DNA of 22,599 nt from positions 39,328 to 61,926 of the forward strand of contig DGHX01000169.1 of NCBI GenBank assembly GCA_002392835.1. Direction: 5' to 3'. The DNA comes from Prevotella sp. UBA3837 (GTDB lineage Bacteria; Bacteroidota; Bacteroidia; Bacteroidales; Bacteroidaceae). Below the pieces are notes generated by a model. The model was given only the letters and a program-made list of their open reading frames with translations. It was not told the DNA's origin and did no database searches. Position numbers and translations under genes: made by a program. Shown here in pieces: positions 1-6,854 of the stretch. Position 1 is the first letter of the stretch, and each line of letters starts with the position of its first letter.

Positions 1-1066
1 GGAAGCCCATGAAGATTTCCTTCTCCGAGTACTCGTCGCAGAGGAACTTCCGGCCCTTGATGCTCTCCTCGAACATGTCGCGGGGCACGCTGTTGTTGAT
101 GTCGAGCAGCGTCACGGCATCCTGCGTGATGCAAGTGCCTATGAACTCCGACAGGGCACCATAGATGTCAACCTCGCAGGCTACGGGTATGCCACGGCCC
201 GTGAGACGGCTGTTCACGTAGCAGGGCACGAAGCCGAACATGGTCTGGAAGGCGGGCCAGCACTTGTTGGCCATGGCCACGAACTGTCGGCTGCCCTTGT
301 GGGCCTCAATCCAGTCGCAGAGCGTCAGCTCATACTGGGCCAGCTTCGGCAGCACGCTGGGAATCTTGTTGCCGGTGCCCAGCTCTGCGGCCATGTCCTT
401 CACCACGTCATCGATGCGCGCATCGCCCTGGTGCTTCTGGAAGGCCTCGAGCAGGTCGAGCTCTGAGTTCTCCTCTATCTCCACGTCGAGGTCGTAGAGG
501 GCACGGATGGGGGCGTTGCAGGCCAGGAAGTTGTTGGGACGGGGGCCGAAGCTGATGATCTTCAGGTTCTGCAGGCCTACGATGGCACGGGCGATGGGCA
601 CGAAGTCGTGTATCATCTCAGCGCACTGGGCGGCGTCGCCGACGGGCTCCTCGGGTATGTAGGCGCGCGTCTTGCGCAGGCTCAGGGCCTGGCTGGCGTT
701 CAGCATGCCGCAGTAGGCATCGCCGCGGCCGTCGATGAGGTTGTCCTGGGTCTCCTCGGCAGCGGCGCAGAACATCGTCGGACCCTGGAACCAGTCGGCA
801 ATCATCGTCTCGCTGATTTCAGGACCGAAGTTGCCGAGGTAGACGCACAGGGCGTTGCAGCCGGCCTTCTTCACGTCCTCCAGGGCCTGCTGGGCGTGTA
901 TCTCGCTCTCGACGATGCAGATGGGACACTCGTAGATGTCGGCAGCGCCGAACTTCTCTACATATTGGGCGACGACGGCCTTGCGGCGGTTCACGGCCAG
1001 TGACTCGGGGAAGCAGTCGCGGCTCACGGCCACGATGCCAATCTTGATTACAGGTACATTTTTCAT
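1..1066 (-). CDS. L-fucose/L-arabinose isomerase family protein, C-terminus cut by window edge
   Basis: Translating leftward from the ATG at 1066 gives 355 residues without a stop, then the window ends. The start MKNVPVIKIGIVAVSRDCFP has no signal peptide, so the enzyme is cytoplasmic. Family-like segments are FGPRPNNF (173-180), ANKCWPAF (266-273), NSRLTGRGIPVACEVDIYGA (285-304) and LLDINN (320-325). Glu298 and Asp322 are 24 residues apart, as are the metal-binding catalytic pair Glu337/Asp361 of E. coli FucI; the expected C-terminal His ligand lies beyond the edge. The family interconverts aldoses and ketoses such as L-fucose/L-fuculose or L-arabinose/L-ribulose. The substrate cannot be fixed from sequence alone; the nearby arabinosidase genes make L-arabinose worth considering, but that is inference. 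It has its own promoter at 1109-1140. Confidence 0.85.
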   Translation of the reverse strand, partial: MKNVPVIKIGIVAVSRDCFPESLAVNRRKAVVAQYVEKFGAADIYECPICIVESEIHAQQALEDVKKAGCNALCVYLGNFGPEISETMIADWFQGPTMFCAAAEETQDNLIDGRGDAYCGMLNASQALSLRKTRAYIPEEPVGDAAQCAEMIHDFVPIARAIVGLQNLKIISFGPRPNNFLACNAPIRALYDLDVEIEENSELDLLEAFQKHQGDARIDDVVKDMAAELGTGNKIPSVLPKLAQYELTLCDWIEAHKGSRQFVAMANKCWPAFQTMFGFVPCYVNSRLTGRGIPVACEVDIYGALSEFIGTCITQDAVTLLDINNSVPRDMFEESIKGRKFLCDEYSEKEIFMGF

Positions 1067-1108
1067 ACTGATATAGTACTTTTTGTCGTTATAGGTTTAT
1101 TCAGCTTG

Positions 1109-1140
1109 CAAATATACGCTTTTTTCCCCATTCTTGAAAA
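1109..1140 (-). promoter_or_regulatory. Bacteroidetes-type promoter of the isomerase gene
   Basis: On the minus strand TATATTTG (1109-1116) fits the -7 consensus TAnnTTTG. TTTTC (1136-1140), 19 bases upstream, is a weak -33 element. The leader to the ATG at 1066 would be about 35-40 bases and AT-rich. Confidence 0.6.
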
Positions 1141-1195
1141 TATTATCTTTGTTTTTTTCTTTTTTCTTTCTACTTAACAGACTTAAAATCGATTT

Positions 1196-1267
1196 CTAAG
1201 GTCGCATAGTTTTCGCCATCATCAGGTATTTGAACACTACGTCGTAAATCGGGTTTGCTATCTTCAT
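1196..1267 (-). pseudogene. Relic of the 5' end of a PD-(D/E)XK (Rpn-type) transposase-like gene
   Basis: A 23-codon frame begins ATG at 1267 after a GGAGG-like ribosome site and reads MKIANPIYDVVFKYLM, then MAKTMRP and a stop. From memory, the first 16 residues match the N-terminus of Bacteroidetes proteins of the PD-(D/E)XK nuclease / Rpn family, which are normally a few hundred residues long. Here the frame ends almost at once and no continuation is visible in any frame, so this appears to be a truncated remnant. It lies between the terminator of the lipoprotein gene and the promoter of the isomerase gene. The family match is from memory and needs a search. Confidence 0.45.
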
Positions 1268-1302
1268 GACTACCTCCGTTTTGTTTTTCCGTGTGCATAT
1301 AT

Positions 1303-1337
1303 ACACAAAAAAGCCGAAAGCGCAAAACTTTCGGCTT
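1303..1337 (-). terminator. Rho-independent terminator of the lipoprotein gene
   Basis: AAGCCGAAAG (1311-1320) and CTTTCGGCTT (1328-1337) form a perfect 10-bp stem with a 7-base loop. Read leftward it is followed by a run of T (complement of the A run at about 1305-1312), as expected for an intrinsic terminator 33 bases past the stop codon of the leftward gene ending at 1370. Confidence 0.88.
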
Positions 1338-1369
1338 GATTATTTAATAATATGTTGGAATGAGTCCTC

Positions 1370-3391
1370 CTAATCGAATGGGCTGCACCAGCGGTAAACC
1401 CAGTGTATCTGGCTTTCGCAAGCAGCTCCTAATATGAGTTTATTCTTCTGATTCTTGCTGCCACTGGAGATACTTAACTCGAAATCCCACTCACCAGAAG
1501 TGGCGTGAATATCACGTGTACCTGCACCTGTTGCACCTACTACGTTAGTTTTTGGTAGAAAAGTTTGGGAATATTCACTCTCCCAAGTCATCCATGGGCT
1601 TACCTCTATATGACAGTATGCTTCAGGGGAAGTTCTTTTTACGGTGCAATGAAGAACAATCTTTTCGCCACTCTCTATCTTAGCAGGCGGAGCCTGTATG
1701 GTTGAGACAAACGAAACAGGTTGCTGCACATATTCATAATAACTTTTCATGCCCGTACACATTCCTGTCATAGTTTGCTCAGCTTCCGTAGCGGTATAAT
1801 TCATGTAATCAACATAATGACCATTGTCTCGCGTAGTATTATCATGTTTTTTAATTATCGTTTCGATGAGCCACCATGAGCGCTTTTCGCCCAAATCGTC
1901 CACTTCCTCCTGTAGTTTCTTGTCTATGTAGCCTTCCTTGGCCAGCCATTTATAGAAGGCCTTTTCGTCGGGATACAATTCAATATATTTTGCCACGATT
2001 TCAGCGAGCATTCTATTTATTTCGTTGGCGTTGCTTACGTTCTTAAGATATTTACCTACAACCAGTTCCTTGCGGAATCTCTCCATCAGTGTATGCAGAC
2101 GCGTCAGCCTCTGAACGTAATCGTGGTTCTCACCAAAGTATTGTTTGGTGTCTAAGAGGTAATTTTCATCCCATATATCTATCAGCTTCTTGATTTCTGC
2201 TTTTTTGGCTTCGATTTTCTTCCTGTCGTTATAGCGCTTCTCAAACATCTCGCGCATCTGCTCGTCCGTCATGCCGTAGGCGAATTGCCGTATTTTATAT
2301 TTTATAACCATGGCATTCCAAATGTCGTCCCAGTCGCTTCCACGATGGGCGTACTCCTCTTCGAATTCCTTGTACATGTCCTCCGCCCTCTTCTGATAAA
2401 AGAATTTTGCCGCAATGTTGATGGCCTTGGCCTCTACCTGAACAGCCTTGACATAGGCCTTGACATAGGGATTCTGCGTGGCGAAGTCCTTCATCTTGTC
2501 AACAGCGAAATCTTTAGCGAACTGCCAGGCGACGGCTGCTGGATTCTCACTGCCCAGGAGCGTTCCGGCTTTCTCCATGTTATCCTTGCTCAGATGTTTC
2601 TCCAGGCATTCTTTCACCTTCTTGTTGTTCGGGTCTTCTTTCCACTTTTTAAACAATATAGATAGCATCTTTGACTTGATGTCTGTTGCCAGTTTCTCTG
2701 AGACGTCGTTGATGGCTTTGTCTGTCAGAGTTCCCTCGTCGTAGGCATCGATATACTCAATGGTCTTTTTCACGTAGTCGTTGCTTCCCAGCACCTCGCG
2801 CATGGTATAGCCCAGCAGGTCGTTTTCGCCTAATCCAACACTCTCGGCGGCCTCCTTCAACTGGTCGCTCAGCTTGTTGAAGTCTTTTTCGCGCAAATCG
2901 GAGTTCCAGCCGTTGACGGCAACGTACTCGGCGAACTTGTCGTTCAGTCTCTCCCTGTCTTTTGCTGCAGCGGCAGTGCAGAAGTGGCGGGTTTCGAACT
3001 TGACGATGCCTTGCTTCAGCGCCGAATATTCGGGAATGATGTACTCCACTCCGTTGTCGGAGATGAGCACGCCCACCAGCTCTTTATACTGTTCCTTGGG
3101 AACGTCGCTGGGAATGTTGAAGCTGACCGTTGCGTAGTCATCCAGCTCCACATGCTCATCGCCGTCCTGGGTCACTTTGACGGGTGTGCCTACGATGTTG
3201 TAGCCCTTGGCCTGTAGTGCACTTATTTCCTCGTTGGACAGTGGCTCATACTTCACGTTGGTGTCACCGCTGGGCAGGTCTACCTTGTAGCCTCCCACGG
3301 CTTCGTCATCATCGTCGCCGCTACACGACACAAAAGCAAGGCTGCAGACAGCCATCAGGGCAGCCGCCCCAAAAGAGATGTACTTTTTCAT
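1370..3391 (-). CDS. Probable surface-exposed lipoprotein of unknown function (673 aa)
   Basis: The N-terminus is a lipoprotein signal peptide: MKK, a hydrophobic stretch, then FVSC with Cys23 as the lipid anchor. The next residues SGDDDDE resemble the acidic lipoprotein export signal that sends Bacteroidetes lipoproteins to the outer face of the outer membrane. Residues about 140-500 are charged and look mainly alpha-helical, with Lys/Glu-rich stretches suggesting coiled coils (for example around 350-400). The last 120 residues look beta-rich and could be an immunoglobulin-like domain. No catalytic motif was recognised and no family name is offered. The gene is monocistronic, with a strong promoter (3461-3492) and a strong terminator (1303-1337). 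Its codons are visibly richer in A and T (AAA, TTT, TAT, AAT) than those of the sugar-enzyme genes to the right, which suggests a different origin. Confidence 0.85.
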   Translation of the reverse strand: MKKYISFGAAALMAVCSLAFVSCSGDDDDEAVGGYKVDLPSGDTNVKYEPLSNEEISALQAKGYNIVGTPVKVTQDGDEHVELDDYATVSFNIPSDVPKEQYKELVGVLISDNGVEYIIPEYSALKQGIVKFETRHFCTAAAAKDRERLNDKFAEYVAVNGWNSDLREKDFNKLSDQLKEAAESVGLGENDLLGYTMREVLGSNDYVKKTIEYIDAYDEGTLTDKAINDVSEKLATDIKSKMLSILFKKWKEDPNNKKVKECLEKHLSKDNMEKAGTLLGSENPAAVAWQFAKDFAVDKMKDFATQNPYVKAYVKAVQVEAKAINIAAKFFYQKRAEDMYKEFEEEYAHRGSDWDDIWNAMVIKYKIRQFAYGMTDEQMREMFEKRYNDRKKIEAKKAEIKKLIDIWDENYLLDTKQYFGENHDYVQRLTRLHTLMERFRKELVVGKYLKNVSNANEINRMLAEIVAKYIELYPDEKAFYKWLAKEGYIDKKLQEEVDDLGEKRSWWLIETIIKKHDNTTRDNGHYVDYMNYTATEAEQTMTGMCTGMKSYYEYVQQPVSFVSTIQAPPAKIESGEKIVLHCTVKRTSPEAYCHIEVSPWMTWESEYSQTFLPKTNVVGATGAGTRDIHATSGEWDFELSISSGSKNQKNKLILGAACESQIHWVYRWCSPFD

Positions 3392-3460
3392 TTTCGTTTA
3401 AGTTGTATAAAGATGATTCAAGTTTTATCTGCCGCCCAATAGTGAGCGTTTTATTGAGCA

Positions 3461-3492
3461 CAAAGTTAGACCTTTTCCCTGCAACGGCCAAA
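3461..3492 (-). promoter_or_regulatory. Bacteroidetes-type promoter of the lipoprotein gene
   Basis: TAACTTTG (3461-3468, read leftward) fits the -7 consensus exactly, and TTTG (3489-3492) is an exact -33 element with a 20-base spacer. It begins 12 bases after the hairpin module at 3505-3554. The leader would be about 65 bases. Confidence 0.75.
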
Positions 3493-3504
3493 GATGTAGA
3501 TGAA

Positions 3505-3554
3505 AAACGACTCCCATTCCGCGAAATGGGAGTCGTTTGAACGGAATGGGAGTC
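3505..3554. repeat. Hairpin/direct-repeat module, copy 1
   Basis: AAACGACTCCCATT (3505-3518) and AATGGGAGTCGTTT (3525-3538) form a perfect 14-bp stem with loop CCGCGA. A third segment GGAATGGGAGTC (3543-3554) is perfectly complementary over 12 bp to 3509-3520, so two mutually exclusive hairpins are possible. Read leftward, GACTCCCATT occurs twice in direct orientation and once inverted, and the stem is followed by TTTTT. It may terminate the transcript of the secreted-protein gene ending at 3686, and it stands just upstream of the lipoprotein promoter. A diverged copy lies at 6777-6830. Confidence 0.85.
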
Positions 3555-3608
3555 AAAGATTGTTGGATAATGGTGTATTAAGAACCTACCTAACTTCTGT
3601 AACTTTTT

Positions 3609-3637
3609 GGATGTGGCTTATGACTTTTGATACATCC
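3609..3637. repeat. Short imperfect inverted repeat in the 3555-3685 gap
   Basis: GGATGT (3609-3614) and ACATCC (3632-3637) are inverted with a 17-base gap. This is the only structure seen between the hairpin module and the stop codon at 3686. It could be a weak stem or the trace of a lost insertion sequence; neither is supported further. Confidence 0.25.
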
Positions 3638-3685
3638 TCTTTGTTTGATTAGTTGTTCAGTTCAGCGAGTGGCTTACTGCCCATC

Positions 3686-6145
3686 TTACTCTGCGCTGTC
3701 GGTTATATAATCCTCAATACCATAATCGCTTGGATGGCGGAACTGATAATATGACTTGTCGCCATAGACCTTGTCGTGGGTCTCCGTTTTCCCATAGCCG
3801 CAGAAGTTGTACTCACCAGGAAGGGTGAACTTGCGTCCGTCGGCACGCGTCACAACGATGCGGTAGGTGCAGGCTTCGTAGTGGTAGGAATAACCGTAGC
3901 GGTTCTCGGTAAACCCTGGGGGAGCCCAACTTCCTACGTGCAGATCCCACTTCCCCCCGCTTTCAGGCCAGTAGCTGTCATACGTTGTCATATTGTTGCC
4001 TTTATACCACGACGTGCAGTTGTTGCGCCAGGCAAAAGTTGTTGCCCCCGCTTGCTCTGGGCCAACCGTAAACGTGCTCCATGCTTCCCATGGCTTACTC
4101 TCTGTGGCAGAGACCGTGCCTGCCGTGCCCGTTTTTGTTTCATCGCGAAACACTTCTTGGCGCACCTTGCCTTCATCGTCGGCGTAGTAGCGGGCTTCGA
4201 AAGTGCGCTCTACGTAGTAGTTCTTTACGAGTTCGAAGTCAACATTATCGCCGGGCATCAAGCCTGCTATCGTAATAAGGCCTGTCGTGGGGTTTTTGTC
4301 GCCGTCCGACCCGCGCGTTGGCCATGAGGCATAGGGAATAAGCGAGCGCGATACTTCCACCTCGCTGCCCCAGGCGGGGACGTCGTAGCCAAAGGCATTG
4401 ATCAGCGGCACGATGCTGTACGTGCCGTCGAGGACGGTAACGCTGGCGGGGAGCTCGTCGTAAGTACTGAAAAAGCTGTAGGTGTGTTCGCGGGCATAAC
4501 TATCGCCTGACAACAGCGTGTTGTATGTCTTGCTGACAAGCTGTTTGTCCTTATTATAGGCCGCCAGACCTACCACGTAAGGCAGGCTGTTGCCGTGAGG
4601 CAGGGCCTTGGCTTCTACGGTGCCTAAGTTGCTACTATCTTCGGGCTTCTTCGTGACCACGGTCTTCTCAAACTCGGGGAAGAGCAAGAGCGACATGTCG
4701 AAGAAGGTCTTTTCGCCTTCAAAGAACTTCTCCTTCTTCCTGGGATTCTTGCCGAAGGAGTATTCGGCGTTGGCCTCGAAGACGGTGCACATGGGCGAGA
4801 GGGTTATGTTCGTGCCCGAGAGTGCGGGGTAGAGTTCGCCCTTGGTGGCGGCCACGGGATCAACCGCGAACGAGGCCGTCAGGCGCGGGCCCACAAAGAC
4901 GTCGGCACCCACGGCGGCATAGATGGCCTTCTCGGCCCAGCGGTTGGTTTCGAGCTTCATGGGGAAGTTGCTGCCAGCTTGCAACGAGCCGTTCAGCGAT
5001 ACGCTCATGCTCCAACCGTTGTCTTCGCTGCCAGGCGCGGGACAGTCCGTCTTGCACTTGCCGCTGATGCGGTCGGTGCCGAGGTGGAAGTCCTGCGTGC
5101 CGTGGAAGGCAAACTTGGGCGAGGAGACGGTCAGGCTGAGGTCGCCCGTGGTCTTGATGAAGGCCTGCGGCGAGGGGTCGAGCTGGAAGATGGGCAGGAT
5201 GCTGGGGAAATAGACGGGCAAACCGGCGATGTGCCACGTCGTCACGTCCTCGAGGTTGGCCTTGGCCGTGAAGCTGACGCCCACTTCGGCATCTTCCTTC
5301 AGCATAACGCCGATGTACTTCACGCTGCGCGAGATGTTGTAGGAAACGGTGGCGCGCACCTTCAGCGCGAGGTCGAGGCTAAGCGTGACGCTGAAGTCGT
5401 CGTTGCCACGGCTGAAGGGGAACTTGCCGTTGAGGTTGACAAGGGTGAGGTCTTTGTTGCCTTCCACGCGGCGGCGCACCTTGTTGAGGCCCGCCATGCG
5501 GTGGCGCGCCTTACCACTCTCGTCGGTGCCTATCTGCTCAACGGTGATGAACTGCTCAAAAACTTCGCTGAGGTCTTCTATGGGTTCGCACACTATGCCA
5601 TACAAATTGCCCTTATCTGCTGGAGCCGTCACGCTCTTCACCTTGCCCACGAAGGGCCCTTCGGCCCAGACGCGGTTAGCATCGGGAACGTTACGCCCGT
5701 TCTTCCATTCGGGGCACGTCAGTATCATGCCCACGGTGGGTAGGCCCTCGGCCGTATTGGCTCGCCACTTGAGCGTAAAGCCGTCGTCGCCTTCGAAGTA
5801 GTAGGTCGATGTCTGGGCGGGACTGCCTTCGCCGTTGATTTCGCAGAGCTGAGGGCTGAGGATGATGTCGGGCTGTTGGAAGCCCACGCTGTCGATGGCA
5901 GAGAGGGCAATGCGGTAGGTCGTATCGGCCACTTCAATCTCTTGCACCACGTAGTCGTCGTGCTCTACGCCCTGCAAATCGACCTTCGACACGCCCATGC
6001 GCTGCACATCGTCGAAGAAGAAACCGTCGAAGCCGCCGTCGTTGCGATAAATGTAGAAAGCTTCCTGCGAAAATGCGGGCAGGGCGCAAGCCGTCAAAAG
6101 TGCGATGCAGGCACTACGGAGGAGGGAGGTAGAATGTGATTTCAT
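3686..6145 (-). CDS. Large secreted protein of unknown function (819 aa)
   Basis: The product begins with a Sec signal peptide (MKSHSTSLLRSACIALLTAC, cleavage probably after PAFS at residue 26). An alternative lipobox LTAC ends at Cys20, so a lipoprotein cannot be excluded. Residues about 27-95 (from FYIYRNDGGFDGFFFDDVQ to AIDSVGFQQPD) resemble an N-terminal module I associate with exported Bacteroidales proteins. The rest is rich in Tyr, Thr, Ser, Gly and Val, and looks beta-stranded, with no catalytic motif recognised; there is no C-terminal sorting tail. It starts 11 bases after the stop of the small exported protein gene (6157-6648), so the two are almost surely co-transcribed. The role is unknown; a cell-surface or periplasmic binding function is a guess from composition and location. 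Confidence 0.82.
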   Translation of the reverse strand: MKSHSTSLLRSACIALLTACALPAFSQEAFYIYRNDGGFDGFFFDDVQRMGVSKVDLQGVEHDDYVVQEIEVADTTYRIALSAIDSVGFQQPDIILSPQLCEINGEGSPAQTSTYYFEGDDGFTLKWRANTAEGLPTVGMILTCPEWKNGRNVPDANRVWAEGPFVGKVKSVTAPADKGNLYGIVCEPIEDLSEVFEQFITVEQIGTDESGKARHRMAGLNKVRRRVEGNKDLTLVNLNGKFPFSRGNDDFSVTLSLDLALKVRATVSYNISRSVKYIGVMLKEDAEVGVSFTAKANLEDVTTWHIAGLPVYFPSILPIFQLDPSPQAFIKTTGDLSLTVSSPKFAFHGTQDFHLGTDRISGKCKTDCPAPGSEDNGWSMSVSLNGSLQAGSNFPMKLETNRWAEKAIYAAVGADVFVGPRLTASFAVDPVAATKGELYPALSGTNITLSPMCTVFEANAEYSFGKNPRKKEKFFEGEKTFFDMSLLLFPEFEKTVVTKKPEDSSNLGTVEAKALPHGNSLPYVVGLAAYNKDKQLVSKTYNTLLSGDSYAREHTYSFFSTYDELPASVTVLDGTYSIVPLINAFGYDVPAWGSEVEVSRSLIPYASWPTRGSDGDKNPTTGLITIAGLMPGDNVDFELVKNYYVERTFEARYYADDEGKVRQEVFRDETKTGTAGTVSATESKPWEAWSTFTVGPEQAGATTFAWRNNCTSWYKGNNMTTYDSYWPESGGKWDLHVGSWAPPGFTENRYGYSYHYEACTYRIVVTRADGRKFTLPGEYNFCGYGKTETHDKVYGDKSYYQFRHPSDYGIEDYITDSAE

Positions 6146-6156
6146 GGGGCGTACTT

Positions 6157-6648
6157 CTATTTCTTAAGGAACTTATACGTTGCATCGCCCGCCTTCACGA
6201 TATACATGCCGGCTGGCATGCCCTGAAGGGAAACCTCGGCCTTCTGCCCCTCGGCCGCTGTCTGCTTGCCGAGGAGCTTGCCGTCGGAAGAAAAGAGTTG
6301 GATGAGCGTGCCTGCGGGCAGGCCGGCAAAGGTCATGCCGTCGCCGCCTTGAGCGAAGTATACCTCGCCAGGCTGTAGCGTAGGAGCCGAGATGGAGGAG
6401 TAAACGCCCTCGTAGGTGTAGCGCAGCACCTTGTCGAGGGGATAAGAAATGCTCGTCTTGGCCGTTGTCAGCAGCAGCGAGCCGTCGGCGAAGGTCGTTG
6501 TGGGCTCGTCCGCAAGGTCGTGATAGACCTTCGAACCGTCTGTCAGCCATACCACCAGACGCTGCGGGTCGGCCTGAGAGCGCACTGTGGCAGCTTGTGC
6601 TCCTGCTGAAAGCAACAGCACACAAAGGAAAGATAAGATTTTCTTCAT
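6157..6648 (-). CDS. Small exported protein with T9SS-like C-terminal tail (163 aa)
   Basis: The start at 6648 (MKKILSFLCVLLLSAGAQA) gives a typical signal peptide cleaved near residue 19. An upstream in-frame ATG at 6723 would put about 25 unlikely residues before it and overlap the promoter, so it is not used. Residues 28-80 form a small domain (LVVWLTDGSKVYHDLADEPT onward, ending LRYTYEG). Residues about 88-163 resemble a type IX secretion sorting tail: LIQLFSSDGKLLGKQ, MPAGMYIVKAGDATYKFLKK. In that family the tail directs export across the outer membrane and is usually removed. The very short passenger makes it possible that the protein is periplasmic and only fold-related. It is the first gene of a two-gene unit with the 819-residue protein. 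Confidence 0.8.
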   Translation of the reverse strand: MKKILSFLCVLLLSAGAQAATVRSQADPQRLVVWLTDGSKVYHDLADEPTTTFADGSLLLTTAKTSISYPLDKVLRYTYEGVYSSISAPTLQPGEVYFAQGGDGMTFAGLPAGTLIQLFSSDGKLLGKQTAAEGQKAEVSLQGMPAGMYIVKAGDATYKFLKK

Positions 6649-6736
6649 AGCAAACGATGTTTTAACCCGTTGATGGGTTTGTTTAAATATAGTTGGATAG
6701 TACTTTCCGAAATGTAGTATCACGTCTTTCAGGACA

Positions 6737-6744
6737 CAAAGATA
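6737..6744 (-). promoter_or_regulatory. -7 promoter element of the small exported protein unit
   Basis: TATCTTTG (read leftward) matches TAnnTTTG. No good -33 TTTG lies at the usual distance; the nearest, at 6771-6774, is 26 bases upstream. The element sits 36 bases from the edge of hairpin module copy 2, the same distance as in copy 1. The leader is about 85 bases and contains a small AACCC/GGGTT stem (about 6662-6677). Confidence 0.5.
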
Positions 6745-6776
6745 AGAACAAAAGGTTGAAAGAGTACTGCCAAACG

Positions 6777-6830
6777 AAAAAAAAGACTCCCATTCCGCGA
6801 AATGAGAGTCTTTTGAACGGAATGGGTGTC
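6777..6830 (-). terminator. Hairpin/direct-repeat module copy 2, terminator of the kelch-AraC gene
   Basis: AAAAGACTCCCATT (6781-6794) and AATGAGAGTCTTTT (6801-6814) form a 14-bp stem with the same CCGCGA loop as copy 1. Read leftward the stem is followed by eight T in total (6777-6784), and it lies 40 bases past the stop codon at 6855, so it should act as an intrinsic terminator. One position is a G.U pair in the leftward RNA but a C-A mismatch in the rightward one, which favours leftward function. GGAATGGGTGTC (6819-6830) is the third segment and matches the shared arm at 11 of 12 positions. Confidence 0.85.
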
Positions 6831-6854
6831 GAATATGGTTGGCTGTTGAGGTGC

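Noticed and set aside
1170..1298. 42-codon leftward frame starting MHTEKQNGGSHED
   Set aside because: Overlaps the transposase-gene relic, lacks a ribosome site or its own promoter and begins just after a terminator; not strong enough to call as a gene.
6649..6723. Upstream start for the small exported protein
   Set aside because: It would place 25 polar residues before an otherwise complete signal peptide and begin just beside the -7 element.
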